Positions 45,761 to 55,696 are shown, counted from the stretch's first letter. The stretch is 64,000 bases of DNA from AC-32 sp963765785 (GCA_963765785.1 CAVXXW010000001.1:384705-448704), one strand, 5' to 3'. The notes: a model not told the origin generated them from the sequence alone. A program made the numbers and translations.

Positions 45761-47538
45761 AGTTCTCGGCCGAGTACCTCCAGCACGTAGTCGAGCGCCT
45801 GGCGGCGATCGGCTCGCATCCGCTCGGCTTTCGCGTCGCCGGGACGCCGGAGGAGCGCGAGGCAGTCGACTTCGTCGCGGGCGAGATGCGTTCGCTCGGC
45901 CTGCAGGACGTGGTCAAGGAGCCGGTGCCGGTCGACGCCTGGCGGCTCGAGGAGGCGTACGTCGAGCTCGAGGACGGCACGCGGGTCGAGGCCGCCTCCT
46001 TCGGCGGCGTCCCGGAGACGGGCGCGAAAGGCGTCGCAGGCGAGCTCGTCCGCGTCGGCCGGGGCGGCCGCGGGCAGCTCGACCGGCTCGACGTCGGCGG
46101 CAAGGTCGCGCTCGTCGAGTGGCAGGTCGCTCGGCTCTGGCCGTACCACGTCGGGCTCGAGCTCGGCCTGCGCGGCGCGAAGGCGATGGTGGTCTACGCG
46201 CCGGAGGGCGGCCCGTTCTACCAGGCGCCCGGCGCGCTCGGCACCTTCGACGGGATCTGGCATGCGGAGGGGCCGCCGTGCTTGACCGTTCGCCGCGAGG
46301 ACGCGCCAAAGCTCGGCGGCCAGGTCCGGGTCGTGCTCCGAGCGCCCCGCGGGCCGAGCACCGGCTGGAACGTCGTCGGGCAGCTTCCCGGTCGAAGGCG
46401 AGGCGCGCCGACCGTGGTCGCCGGACACCACGACGGCTGGTTCCAGGCCGCGTTCGACGACGCGACCGGCGTAGCGGTCACCCTCGAGCTGGCGCGCGCG
46501 TTCACGGAGGCGGGCGTGCGACCGGCCCGGACGATCGCCTTCGTCTCGCACACGGCGGAGGAGTACGGCATCGCCGAGTCGGCCTACGACTGGTGCTACG
46601 GCGCCTGGCACCAGGTAGCCGCCGAGCACCCGGAGTGGACGACGGGCTCGCCCTTCTACCTCAACGTCGAGGGGTCAGGCCGGCTCGGCGACATGTTCAG
46701 CCTCGACGTGCCGCCGGAGCTGACCGCGTGGATCCGCCGCCACTGCGGCACCGCCGAGCGCGACGGCCTGCTGCCGCACGGCTGGAGGCTCGACCGGCCG
46801 AACACGTGGACGGAGGTCTGGCCGTTCCTCGCCGCCGGCATCCCGGGCATCAACATCTCGACCTTCACCGACGGCTTCGACCGGACCGAGTACCACACGC
46901 AGTACGACACGGCAGACAAGGTCGACTTCGAGTACCTGGCGAAGCTGACCGAGCTCTCGGCCCGGCTGCTGCTGGACGAGCCGGCGCTCGACTTCGAAGC
47001 CCGCGCCCGCGAGCTGCGGAGACACGGGCTCGAGCTTCCTGCGGTCGAGCCTGGCGACGAGCGCCGGCGCTTCACCGCGATCGGGCGCGGCCTGCACGGG
47101 ATCGACGCGATCGACGCGCCGCGCTACCCGCACGAGCAGACGCAGGCCGACGTCGAGCACCTCGAGCGCGCGCTCGCCGACCCCGCGGGCGCCGAGCGCC
47201 ACCTCGCGCGGGTCGGGCTGAACTGGCTCTGCGCCGACCTTTCCCACCAGGCGTTCCGGATCGAGCGAGGTCGCCGCGGCCGGCGCGCCCGCCGCGCCTG
47301 CTGGGGTGCGATGGCCGACGCCGATCCCGGCCCGGACCTCTGGCGCGAGCTCGCCTCGCTCGGAGGCGAGCCAGGGGCCCGCAAGCCCGGCCCGTGGCTC
47401 GAGGCGAGCCTGCGCCGGCACCTCGAGCGCTCGCGCCGGGAGCTGGGGCGCCGGCTCGATCGGATGGAGCAGGCGGCGGCTGGACGCGTCTTCCCGCTAC
47501 CACCTGTACGCGACCTTCCGGGAGAATCGCCCCGATGA
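45757..47538 (+). CDS. M28-family metallopeptidase with PA domain
   Basis: The 593-residue protein has M28 zinc motifs in order: VVAGHHDGWFQAAFDDATG (His and bridging Asp), HTAEEYG (Glu pair) and, later, the His in RTEYHTQYD. A protease-associated insert lies near residues 90-160. There is no signal peptide, so it is probably cytosolic. A 130-residue, Arg-rich helical extension follows the catalytic core. It likely trims peptides brought in by the Dpp transporter downstream. Coupled by GTGA upstream and ATGA downstream. Confidence 0.87.
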   Translation: MKFSAEYLQHVVERLAAIGSHPLGFRVAGTPEEREAVDFVAGEMRSLGLQDVVKEPVPVDAWRLEEAYVELEDGTRVEAASFGGVPETGAKGVAGELVRVGRGGRGQLDRLDVGGKVALVEWQVARLWPYHVGLELGLRGAKAMVVYAPEGGPFYQAPGALGTFDGIWHAEGPPCLTVRREDAPKLGGQVRVVLRAPRGPSTGWNVVGQLPGRRRGAPTVVAGHHDGWFQAAFDDATGVAVTLELARAFTEAGVRPARTIAFVSHTAEEYGIAESAYDWCYGAWHQVAAEHPEWTTGSPFYLNVEGSGRLGDMFSLDVPPELTAWIRRHCGTAERDGLLPHGWRLDRPNTWTEVWPFLAAGIPGINISTFTDGFDRTEYHTQYDTADKVDFEYLAKLTELSARLLLDEPALDFEARARELRRHGLELPAVEPGDERRRFTAIGRGLHGIDAIDAPRYPHEQTQADVEHLERALADPAGAERHLARVGLNWLCADLSHQAFRIERGRRGRRARRACWGAMADADPGPDLWRELASLGGEPGARKPGPWLEASLRRHLERSRRELGRRLDRMEQAAAGRVFPLPPVRDLPGESPR

Positions 47539-48482
47539 AGCCGCTGCCCCCCGGCGGGACGATCGGCGTCGCGGCGCCGGCGAGCCCCTACGACTCGCGC
47601 TCGGACGTGCTGCGCGGCGTCGAGTGGTGGGAGTCGCAGGGCTACCGCGTCAAGCTCGGCGAGCACGTCTACGACCGCGACGACTACGTCGCCGGGCGGG
47701 CCGAGGATCGCGCGGCGGACCTGAACGCGCTCTTCGCCGACCCGGAGGTCGACGTCGTCCAGGCGTTGCAGGGCGGCTACGGCTCGGCGCAGACGATCCC
47801 GCACCTCGACTTCGAGGTGATCGGCGCGAACCCGAAGCCGCTCGTCGGCTTCTCGGACATCACCGCGCTGCACGTCGCGATCCGCCAGCACACGGGCATG
47901 CCGACGGTCTACGGCAACGGCCTCGTCGGCGTCGGCTCGGCGGAGTCGACCGAGTTCACGCGCAAGCGCCTGCTCGAGGTGCTGACCGGCGACGCGCTCG
48001 GCCCGGTGCCGCCGAACCCGGACGACCCGTACACGCGCGCGATCCACGGGGGGACGGTCACGGCGCCGCTCGTCGGCGGCTGCCTGTGGCTGCTCATGCA
48101 GACGATGGGCACGCCGTGGGAGCTCGACCCGGATGGCGCGATCCTCTTCTTCGAGGACTACAAGGCGCCGCCGTACTACGTGGACGGAATGCTGACCCAA
48201 CTGCGTCACAGCGGGAAGCTGGACGCGGTGGCAGGGTGCGTGGTCGGCGAGATGGAGGGATGCGACTGGGGCGACGCGCGACCGGTGTCCGACTGGGCTC
48301 GGTCGCGCTCGCTCGAGGACGTGCTGGAGGAGCACCTCGAGCCGCTGGGCGTGCCGGTGCTCTACCGCCTCCCGCTCGGACACGGCAAACATCTGGCCGC
48401 ACTGCCGCTCGGCGTGCGGTATACGCTCGACGCGGACCGGCGTACGCTCACGCCCGACGAGTCGATCTGGCGTGACGAATAG
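47535..48482 (+). CDS. S66-family LD-carboxypeptidase-like peptidase
   Basis: The 315-residue protein begins LPPGGTIGVAAPASPY and has VVQALQGGYGSAQTIPHLDF and KPLVGFSDITALH. The Ser near the GxS elbow, Glu in GCVVGEMEG and His in LPLGHGKH make the S66 triad. Such enzymes remove D-Ala from murein tetrapeptides or act on microcin-like peptides. Here it is fused in the operon of peptide uptake and peptidases, which suggests recycling of cell-wall peptides. ATG 47535 overlaps the upstream stop. Confidence 0.87.
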   Translation: MKPLPPGGTIGVAAPASPYDSRSDVLRGVEWWESQGYRVKLGEHVYDRDDYVAGRAEDRAADLNALFADPEVDVVQALQGGYGSAQTIPHLDFEVIGANPKPLVGFSDITALHVAIRQHTGMPTVYGNGLVGVGSAESTEFTRKRLLEVLTGDALGPVPPNPDDPYTRAIHGGTVTAPLVGGCLWLLMQTMGTPWELDPDGAILFFEDYKAPPYYVDGMLTQLRHSGKLDAVAGCVVGEMEGCDWGDARPVSDWARSRSLEDVLEEHLEPLGVPVLYRLPLGHGKHLAALPLGVRYTLDADRRTLTPDESIWRDE

Positions 48483-48491
48483 GAGGGCACG

Positions 48492-50132
48492 ATGAGGAAG
48501 TGGCTGGCGATGCTCGCGACGGCGATCTTGGCCGTCGGTGTCGTGGGGTACGCAACGAAGGCGAGCGGCTCCGGCGCGAGCGCGAAGGCCGGGGGCACGT
48601 TTCGGCTGGGAACGAGCTCGCGGATCGACTCGCTCAACCCGTACGTCGCGTTCAACCAGGACGCCTACAACACCTTCGAGTACGTCTATCCCTTCCTGGT
48701 CCAGTACGACAAGACGAACAGCAAGTTCGTCTCCGACTTCGCCACCTCGTGGAAGCCGACCGACGGCGGCAGGACCTGGACGTTCAAGACGCGCTCGGGC
48801 GCGAAGTGGACGGACGGGCAGCCGCTGACGGCGAAGGACGCGGCCTGGACGATCACGACCGACCTCAAGTACGCGGCCGGCGGTGCCGCCAACGCAGCCG
48901 GCCTCGTCGCGCACATCAAGAGCGCGAAGGCGCCGAACGCGAACACGCTCGTCGTGCGCTACTCGAAGGCGCCCGGCAACGTGCTCGGCCAGTTCCAGCA
49001 GCTCGCGATTCTGCCGCAGCACATCTGGTCGCAGCACACCGGCAACAAGGGCACGAACCTGAAGACCTTCTCGAACAACCCGCTCGTCGGCGCCGGCCCG
49101 TTCAAGCTCGTCAAGTTCAAGAAGGACGACATCGCGCTCTTCCAGCGCAACGGCTCCTTTTACGGCGAGAAGCCGAAGGCCGACGCGTTCGGCCTGCAGA
49201 TGTTCTCCAACGAGGATGCGCTCGTCGCGGCGCTCAAGGCCCACCAGATCGACGGGATCGAGGCCGTCCCCGGAACCGCGATCAAGACGCTGAAGAGCGC
49301 CGGCTTCAACGTTCGCTCGACTCCCGGCGTCGACCAGACCGACTTCATCATCAACTCGAACTCGAAGAAGAGCTCGCACCGCGAGCTTCTCAACTCGAAG
49401 GTCAAGGCCGCGATGGCGCACGCGGTCGACCGCAAGCAGATCGTCCGCGTCGTCTTCCTCGGCTACGCGCGGCCGGCGAGCTCGATCGTCCCGGCGGCCA
49501 CAGGCGCCTGGGCCAACCCGGCCGTGAAGCCCGAGAGCTTCAACCTCGCGCTCGCGAACAAGCTGCTCGACCAGGCCGGCTTCAAGAAGGGCTCTGACGG
49601 TATCCGCGTCGCCGGCGGTCACAAGATGTCGTACGACGTGATCACGCCGACCGACGTGCCGAGCACGAACCGCACGTTCCAGATCCTGCAGCCGGACTTC
49701 AAGAAGATCGGCATCCAGCTCCGGCAGCGCTCGCTCGACTCGACGGCCGCCTTCGACGCGATCACGACGCCCGACAACAAGTACCTCAAGTTCGACCTTG
49801 CGCTGTGGGACTGGGTCGGCCTGATCGACCCGGACTTCATGCTCTCGGTCGTCACCTGCGCGCAGTACGGCGGCTGGAGCGACAGCGGCTTCTGCGACAA
49901 GGGCTACGACGCGATGTACTCGCAGCAGCAGCTGACGCCGAGCCAGGCCAAGCGGAAGGCGCTCGTCTGGAAGATGCAGCGCTACCTGCAGGCGAAGCGG
50001 CCCTACATCTGGCTCGCGGCGCAGGACGCCGTCTGGGCGGTGAGCAAGAACTGGGCCGGCCTGGTCGCATCGCCGCAGGGCCCGTTCAACTCGATCAACA
50101 AGCTCAGCCTGTCGAGGGTGCACCAGCAGTAG
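48492..50132 (+). CDS. Peptide ABC transporter substrate-binding protein (family 5)
   Basis: The 546-residue protein has a signal peptide (LAMLATAILAVGVVGYATKA) without a lipobox Cys. It is followed by the DppA/OppA pattern: GGTFRLGTSSRIDSLNPY, WTFKTRSGAKWTDGQPLTA and VDRKQIVRVVFLGYARPASS. It binds peptides or related solutes outside the membrane. AGGAGGGCACG gives a clear ribosome site nine bases after the upstream gene. How it is held at the membrane without lipidation is unclear. Confidence 0.9.
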   Translation: MRKWLAMLATAILAVGVVGYATKASGSGASAKAGGTFRLGTSSRIDSLNPYVAFNQDAYNTFEYVYPFLVQYDKTNSKFVSDFATSWKPTDGGRTWTFKTRSGAKWTDGQPLTAKDAAWTITTDLKYAAGGAANAAGLVAHIKSAKAPNANTLVVRYSKAPGNVLGQFQQLAILPQHIWSQHTGNKGTNLKTFSNNPLVGAGPFKLVKFKKDDIALFQRNGSFYGEKPKADAFGLQMFSNEDALVAALKAHQIDGIEAVPGTAIKTLKSAGFNVRSTPGVDQTDFIINSNSKKSSHRELLNSKVKAAMAHAVDRKQIVRVVFLGYARPASSIVPAATGAWANPAVKPESFNLALANKLLDQAGFKKGSDGIRVAGGHKMSYDVITPTDVPSTNRTFQILQPDFKKIGIQLRQRSLDSTAAFDAITTPDNKYLKFDLALWDWVGLIDPDFMLSVVTCAQYGGWSDSGFCDKGYDAMYSQQQLTPSQAKRKALVWKMQRYLQAKRPYIWLAAQDAVWAVSKNWAGLVASPQGPFNSINKLSLSRVHQQ

Positions 50133-50138
50133 GCGCGC

Positions 50139-51101
50139 GTGCGGGGCGCCGACTACGTCCTCAAGCGGCTCGTCTTCGCCGTCCTGACGGTCTTCATCGC
50201 CGTCACGATCAACTTCGCGCTCTTCCGCCTCGCGCCGGGGAGCGCGGTCACGAACCTGGCGCGCGTGCCGCACGCGACGCCGCAGACGCGGCTGGCGCTG
50301 AAGCGTCAGTTCGGGCTCGACAAGTCGAAGTTCCAGCAGTACGTCATCTACCTGCAGCAGCTGGCGCACGGGAACCTCGGCATCTCGTTCGCCAACAGCC
50401 AGCCCGTCTCCGACAACCTGCGCACGGCACTGATCAACACGATCCCGATGGTCTTCCTCGGGACGCTGTTCGCGATCGTCCTGGGGACGGTGACCGGGAT
50501 CATCTCGGCCTGGAGGCGCGGCACGAAGGCGGAGGGCGCGAGCATCGTGACGGCGCTCACCTTCTACTCGATGCCGACGCACTGGCTCGGGCTGATGCTC
50601 GTGATCCTGTTCGCTGGCGTGCTTCCGACCGGCGGGATGTCGAACGAGTTTCTGATCAACCCGTCGTTCACGACGCACGTGGAGGACCTGGGGAAGCACA
50701 TCTTCCTGCCGGCACTGACGCTCGGCCTGGTGCTCTACGGCGAGTACACGCTGATCGTGCGCTCCGCGATGCTCGAGACGCTCGGCGAGGACTACGTGCT
50801 CACGGCCCGCGCGAAGGGCCTGAAGCCGTGGGCGGTCCTACGCCGTCATGCGCTGCGCAACGCGATGCTGCCGATCACGACGCTGATCGCGCTCTCGCTC
50901 GGCTACATCGTGGCGGGCGCGATCCTGATCGAGACGGTCTTCTCGTGGCCCGGCATCGGCCGCGCCGTCTACGACGCCGTCCTGCAGCGCGACTACCCGA
51001 TGCTGCAGGGCGCCTTCCTGGTGCTGACGATCTCGGTCGTCTTCTTCAACCTGATCGCGGACCTCCTGTACTTCCGCCTCGACCCGAGGATCACGGAGTG
51101 A
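50139..51101 (+). CDS. Peptide ABC transporter permease (DppB type)
   Basis: The 320-residue protein has six membrane helices and opens with YVLKRLVFAVLTVFIAVTINF and LAPGSAV, the usual DppB N-terminus. The coupling motif is EDYVLTARAKGLKPWAVLRRHALRN. It forms the channel with the DppC partner that overlaps it by GTGA. Confidence 0.92.
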   Translation: MRGADYVLKRLVFAVLTVFIAVTINFALFRLAPGSAVTNLARVPHATPQTRLALKRQFGLDKSKFQQYVIYLQQLAHGNLGISFANSQPVSDNLRTALINTIPMVFLGTLFAIVLGTVTGIISAWRRGTKAEGASIVTALTFYSMPTHWLGLMLVILFAGVLPTGGMSNEFLINPSFTTHVEDLGKHIFLPALTLGLVLYGEYTLIVRSAMLETLGEDYVLTARAKGLKPWAVLRRHALRNAMLPITTLIALSLGYIVAGAILIETVFSWPGIGRAVYDAVLQRDYPMLQGAFLVLTISVVFFNLIADLLYFRLDPRITE

Positions 51102-52054
51102 GCGTCGCGGTCCGCCAGCCGGGCCCCGTCATCGAGTCCGAGCCGATTCGCTCGCGGCGCGGGATCGTCTGGCAGACGATCAAGCAGCGGCCCTCGGCGA
51201 CGATCGGCGCGGGGATCCTGCTCGTGGTCGTCGTCTGCGCGGTGCTCGCGCCGTGGATCGCGCCGTACGACCCGCACGAGCAGGTCGGCCCGGTCTTCGG
51301 CCACCCGTCGTGGAAGCACCCGCTCGGGCTCGACGACGGCGGCATCGACATGGTCTCGCTGCTGATGTGGGGCTGCAGGATCTCGCTCGTCGTCGGGTTC
51401 GCGGCGACCTTCGTCTCGATGGTGATCGGCGGCACCGTCGGGGTCGCGGCCGGCTATTTCGGCGGCCGCACGGACAACGTCCTGATGCGGATCACCGACT
51501 ACTTCCTCGTCATCCCCGACGTGCCCCTGATGATCATCGTCGCCGCGATCTGGGGGCCGAGCCTCTTCCACATCGTGATCGTGATCGGGATCCTGCTCTG
51601 GACGTCGACGGCGCGGGTGATCCGCGCGCAGGTGAAGAGCGTACGCGAGCGCGTCTACGTCAAGCGTGCGCGCGCGCTCGGCGCCGGCCACTCGCGGGTG
51701 ATCTTCCGGCACGTGCTGCCGCAGGTCGCGCCGCTGCTGATCGCCAACACGGTGCTGACGATCGCGGTCGCGATCTTCGACGAGACCGCGCTCGCGTTCC
51801 TCGGCCTCGGCGACCCGAGCCGCATCTCGCTCGGGAAGGTGATCGAGAACGCCTTCCAGCGCGCTGCGATCTCGACCGGCGCCTGGTGGGCGATCGTGCC
51901 GCCGGGCGCGCTCGTAGCGGTGATCATCCTCGGCTGCAGCCTGCTCGGCGGTGCGATCGAGGACGCGCTCAACCCGCGCCTGCGCGTGGCGCACATCTCG
52001 GCACGGAGCTTCAAGTTGCGACCGCTCGTCGGCCGCGGTCCGGAGGCGGTGTGA
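51098..52054 (+). CDS. Peptide ABC transporter permease (DppC type)
   Basis: The 318-residue protein has the DppC N-terminal helix and IAPYDPHEQVGP, GLDDGGIDMVSLLMWG, then the core with ERVYVKRARALGAGHSRVIFRH as coupling loop and ETALAFLGLGDPSRISLG near the end. The start is GTG 51098, within the upstream stop. It is followed by the two ATPase genes with the same overlap style. Confidence 0.93.
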   Translation: MSVAVRQPGPVIESEPIRSRRGIVWQTIKQRPSATIGAGILLVVVVCAVLAPWIAPYDPHEQVGPVFGHPSWKHPLGLDDGGIDMVSLLMWGCRISLVVGFAATFVSMVIGGTVGVAAGYFGGRTDNVLMRITDYFLVIPDVPLMIIVAAIWGPSLFHIVIVIGILLWTSTARVIRAQVKSVRERVYVKRARALGAGHSRVIFRHVLPQVAPLLIANTVLTIAVAIFDETALAFLGLGDPSRISLGKVIENAFQRAAISTGAWWAIVPPGALVAVIILGCSLLGGAIEDALNPRLRVAHISARSFKLRPLVGRGPEAV

Positions 52055-53022
52055 GCCCGCTGCTCGAGCTCGACGAGCTGCACGTCTGGTTCGACCTCGG
52101 CGAAGGGCGTGAGCTGCACGCAGTCCAGGGCGTCAGCCTCGAGCTCGAGCCGGGGCAGCGCCTCGGCCTCGTCGGCGAGTCGGGCTGCGGCAAGACGACG
52201 ACCGTCCTCGCTTCGCTCGGCCTGCTCCCTCAGACGGCGTCGGTTGCCGGCCGCGTGCTGCTCAACGGGGAGGACATCCTCGCGGGCGGCGAGGACTCGA
52301 TTCGGCCGCACCGCTGGACCGACCTGGCGATCGTCTTCCAGGGCGCGATGAACGCGCTCAACCCGGTACAGACGGTCGAGTCGCAGATCGTGGAGGCGCT
52401 CGACTTGCACGGACGCGCGTCCGGGCGGGAGGCGCGCCTGCGCGTGGGCGAGCTGCTCGAGGCGGTCGGGATACCCCGCGACCGCGGCACCCGCTTCCCA
52501 CACGAGTTCTCGGGCGGCATGCGCCAGCGCGCCGCGATCGCGATGGCGCTGGCGTGCGACCCCAGCGTGCTCGTCGCCGACGAGCCGACGACGGCGCTCG
52601 ACGTGATGGTCCAGGCGCAGATCCTCGAGCTGCTCGACTCGCTCTGCCGCGACTTCGGGCTCGCGCTGCTGCTCGTCACGCACGACCTGCCGGTGGTCGC
52701 GCAGCTCTGCGACCGCGCGGCCGTCATGTACGCGGGCGAGATCGTCGAGCAAGGCGCCGTCGACACCCTCTTCCACGATCCACGTCATCCGTACACGCGG
52801 CTCCTCTTCGCGGCCACGCCGGACTTGCACGGGAACGGCGCGCTCGTCTCGATCCCGGGCTCGCCCCCGCGGCTCGACCGGCCGCTCGAGGGCTGCCCGT
52901 TCCAGCCGCGTTGCGATAGAGCCTTCGACCGCTGCAGGGTCCAGCGGCCCCTGCTGCGCGATCTCGACGGCGGCCGTGAGGCCGCATGCCACCTGAACGA
53001 CGTCCCGGCGGTGACCGCATGA
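52051..53022 (+). CDS. Peptide ABC transporter ATP-binding protein (DppD type)
   Basis: The 323-residue ATPase has Walker A GESGCGKTTT, signature FSGGMRQRAAIA, Walker B VLVADEPTTALD and H-loop THDLPVV. The C-terminal oligopeptide-transporter domain has Cys-containing CPFQPRCDRAFDRC, which can hold an iron-sulfur cluster in some Dpp ATPases. The GTG start overlaps the DppC stop. Confidence 0.93.
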   Translation: MSPLLELDELHVWFDLGEGRELHAVQGVSLELEPGQRLGLVGESGCGKTTTVLASLGLLPQTASVAGRVLLNGEDILAGGEDSIRPHRWTDLAIVFQGAMNALNPVQTVESQIVEALDLHGRASGREARLRVGELLEAVGIPRDRGTRFPHEFSGGMRQRAAIAMALACDPSVLVADEPTTALDVMVQAQILELLDSLCRDFGLALLLVTHDLPVVAQLCDRAAVMYAGEIVEQGAVDTLFHDPRHPYTRLLFAATPDLHGNGALVSIPGSPPRLDRPLEGCPFQPRCDRAFDRCRVQRPLLRDLDGGREAACHLNDVPAVTA

Positions 53023-53999
53023 GCCTGCTCGAGGTCGAGGACCTCGCCGTCCAGTACCCGGTCGCGCGCGGCATCGTCGGCACGTTCGCGCGCAAATCCA
53101 GGCAGGTCGTCCGCGCGGTCGACGGCGTCTCGTTCAAGCTCGGGCGCGGCGAGCTGCTCGCGCTCGTCGGCGAGTCGGGTTGCGGGAAGACGACGACCGC
53201 GCAGACCGTGCTGCGGCTCGTCGAGCCGGTGCGCGGGCGGATTGCATTCGAGGGCGGCGAGATCACGTCGCTCGGCCAGCGCGAGCTGCGGCCGCTGCGT
53301 AAGCGGATGCAGATCGTCTACCAGGATCCCTACGAGTCGCTCGACCCGCGGCTGACCGTGCGAGCCGCCGTCGAGGAGCCGCTCCGCATCCACCGCGTGG
53401 GCGGCTCGAAAGCCGAGCGTGACGTTCGCGTCCGGGACGCGTTGACGCGGGTCGAGCTGACGCCGCCCGACCTCTTCCTCGACCGCTACCCGCACGAGCT
53501 TTCGGGCGGCCAGCGCCAGCGCGTTGCGATCGCCGCGGCGATCGTGCTCGGCCCGGACCTGCTCGTGGCCGACGAGCCGGTCTCGATGCTGGACGTCTCG
53601 GTGCGCGCGGGCGTCCTGAGCCTGCTCGACCGGCTGCGCGAGGGCGGCCTCGGCGTGCTGATGATCACACACGACCTCTCGACCGCCGCCCGCTTCGCCG
53701 ACCGGATCGCGGTCATGTACCTGGGTCGGATCGTCGAGCAGGGCCCGGCTGCCGAGGTTGTCGGCAACCCGCAGCATCCGTACACGAAGGCGCTGCTCTC
53801 CGTCGTCCCGCGACGCGATCCGCGCGACCGCACGCGGCCGCAGATCCTCAAGGGGGAGGCGCCGGACGCGGTGCGCATCCCGCAGGGCTGCCGCTTCCAT
53901 CCGCGCTGCCCCGTGGCACTTCCGGAGTGCCGCGACGTCGACCCAGAACTTCGATCCGCCGGCGGCGACCACTCCGCTGCGTGCATCCTCGTCTCGTGA
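53019..53999 (+). CDS. Peptide ABC transporter ATP-binding protein (DppF type)
   Basis: The 326-residue ATPase has Walker A GESGCGKTTT, Q-loop YQDPYESLDPRLT, signature LSGGQRQRVAIA, Walker B LLVADEPVSMLD and H-loop THDLSTA. The C-terminal domain has CRFHPRCPVALPEC. It pairs with DppD to power the transporter. ATGA and GTGA overlaps join it to both neighbours. Confidence 0.93.
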   Translation: MSLLEVEDLAVQYPVARGIVGTFARKSRQVVRAVDGVSFKLGRGELLALVGESGCGKTTTAQTVLRLVEPVRGRIAFEGGEITSLGQRELRPLRKRMQIVYQDPYESLDPRLTVRAAVEEPLRIHRVGGSKAERDVRVRDALTRVELTPPDLFLDRYPHELSGGQRQRVAIAAAIVLGPDLLVADEPVSMLDVSVRAGVLSLLDRLREGGLGVLMITHDLSTAARFADRIAVMYLGRIVEQGPAAEVVGNPQHPYTKALLSVVPRRDPRDRTRPQILKGEAPDAVRIPQGCRFHPRCPVALPECRDVDPELRSAGGDHSAACILVS

Positions 54000-55330
54000 A
54001 CCCGCAGGAGCTCCTCGACCGCGAGCTGGAGCGCTTCGAGCGCGAGCACCCGCGCTCGAAGGAGCTGTCGAACGAGGCGCGAGGCTCGCTGCTCTCGGGC
54101 GTGCCGATGCCGTGGATGATCCGCTGGCCCGGCGGTTTCCCGGTGTTCGCTGCCGAGGCCCACGGCGCGCGCTTCACCGACGTCGACGGCCGCGAGTACG
54201 TCGACTTCTGCCTCGGCGACACGGCCGCGATGACCGGCCACTCACCGGAGCCGACGGTGAGGGCCGTGGCCGAGCAGGCCGCCCACGGGATCACGCTGAT
54301 GCTGCCGAGCGAGGACTCGCTCTGGGTCGGGCAGGAGCTGACCCGGCGCTTCGGCCTCGCGCGCTGGCAGTTCGCGCTGACCGCGACCGACGCGAACCGC
54401 TTCGCGATCCGGCTCGCACGGGAGCTCACCGGCCGCCCGAAGATCCTCGTCTTCAACTGGTGCTACCACGGCTCGGTCGACGAGACGTTTGCATCGCTGG
54501 ACGGCGGCTCGGTCGTCTCGCGCGACGGCAACGTCGGCCCGCCGGTCGAGCTCGACGAGACGACCCGGGTCGTCGAGTGGAACGACATCGAGTCGCTCGA
54601 GCGCGAGCTGGCGCACGGCGACGTCGCGTGCGTCCTGGCCGAGCCGGCCCTGACCAACATCGGCATCGTCCTGCCGGAGCCGGGCTTCCACGACGCGCTT
54701 CGATCGGCCACGCGCGAGACGGGGACGCTGCTGATCATCGACGAGACGCACACGCTCTGCGCGGGGCCCGGCGGGTACACGGCGGCGTACGGGCTCGAGC
54801 CAGATGTCCTCACCGTCGGGAAGGCGATCGCGGCCGGCATCCCCGCCGCCGCCTACGGCTTCTCGGCGCCGGTGGCGGAGCGGCTGGAGGCGATGCTCCC
54901 GGCCGACGAGCGCGCCGACGTCGGCGGGATCGGCGGCACGGTGGCCGCAAACGTGCTCTCGCTGGCGGCCACGCGCGCAACGCTCGCGGAGGTGCTCACG
55001 GACGAGGCCTTCGAGCGGATGATCGCGCTCGGCGAGCGGTTCGAGGCCGGCGTTGCGGACGTGATCGAGCGGCACAGCCTGCCGTGGCACGTGACCCGCC
55101 TCGGCTGCCGGGTCGAGTACCTCTTCCGGCCGGATCGCCCGCGCACCGGCAGCGAAGCCGCGGCCGGCGCCGACCCGCTGCTCGACCGGCTGATCCACCT
55201 CTATGCCCTCAACCGCGGGATCCTGCTGACGCCCTTCCACAACATGGCGTTGATGTCGCCGGCCACGACCGAGGCCGACGTCGACCTGCACACCGAGATC
55301 TTCGACCAGGCCGCCGCCGAGCTCGCGTGA
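53996..55330 (+). CDS. Class III aminotransferase, glutamate-1-semialdehyde aminomutase-like
   Basis: The 444-residue PLP enzyme has FALTATDANRFAIRLAR in place of the usual TGTEA loop, the Asp in LLIIDETHTLCAGPGG and the PLP Lys in VLTVGKAIAAGIPAAAYG. The layout is that of HemL-like transaminases, but the family's usual SGTEA core is altered, so it is likely a beta- or D-amino acid transaminase rather than HemL. It is coupled to the Dpp operon by GTGA, which points to use of imported amino compounds. Confidence 0.85.
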   Translation: MNPQELLDRELERFEREHPRSKELSNEARGSLLSGVPMPWMIRWPGGFPVFAAEAHGARFTDVDGREYVDFCLGDTAAMTGHSPEPTVRAVAEQAAHGITLMLPSEDSLWVGQELTRRFGLARWQFALTATDANRFAIRLARELTGRPKILVFNWCYHGSVDETFASLDGGSVVSRDGNVGPPVELDETTRVVEWNDIESLERELAHGDVACVLAEPALTNIGIVLPEPGFHDALRSATRETGTLLIIDETHTLCAGPGGYTAAYGLEPDVLTVGKAIAAGIPAAAYGFSAPVAERLEAMLPADERADVGGIGGTVAANVLSLAATRATLAEVLTDEAFERMIALGERFEAGVADVIERHSLPWHVTRLGCRVEYLFRPDRPRTGSEAAAGADPLLDRLIHLYALNRGILLTPFHNMALMSPATTEADVDLHTEIFDQAAAELA

Positions 55331-55396
55331 GCGACGCTCGCGAGGCTGCCTACACTCTCCTGGACACTCACGTCCCCGGGCCCGGGAGGATGAGAG

Positions 55397-55696
55397 ATGA
55401 CCCGTTCGATCGCGTGGGACAAGGTGAGTCACGCCGACGTGGTGCGTGCGATACAGGACTACGACCGGCTGGGGCCGGAGCGATTCTTCGCTGCACACGG
55501 ATTCGCTCCGACAACCACGTACGACCTCGTCTGGGAGCAACGCCGCTACCCGCCAAAGGCGATCCTTGGGACGGCGTACGAGTTCGCCACGAGCGAGCGG
55601 CTTGCATCCGACGACTTCGAGGGCGGGAAGTCAGGCGCCGTCAAGGTGCTCGCCAAGCTCGGCTTCACCGTCGAGCCCAAACGGTCGGAGACGTAA
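55397..55696 (+). CDS. Stand-alone ScoMcrA N-terminal-head-like domain protein
   Basis: The 99-residue protein shows VVRAIQDYDRLGPERFFAAHGF, YDLVWEQRRYPPKAILGTAYEFA and DFEGGKSGAVKVLAKLGFTV. I recognise this as the N-terminal head domain found in the modification-dependent nuclease ScoMcrA. Here it stands alone with no HNH or SRA part. A GGGAGGATGAGAG site precedes the ATG. Its role could be DNA or nucleotide binding, but this is uncertain. Confidence 0.65.
   Translation: MTRSIAWDKVSHADVVRAIQDYDRLGPERFFAAHGFAPTTTYDLVWEQRRYPPKAILGTAYEFATSERLASDDFEGGKSGAVKVLAKLGFTVEPKRSET

Noticed and set aside
47124..50699. 1191-residue minus-strand open frame across three genes
   Set aside because: It crosses the peptidase, LD-carboxypeptidase and binding-protein genes, which are well supported on the plus strand. 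It has no recognisable domain.
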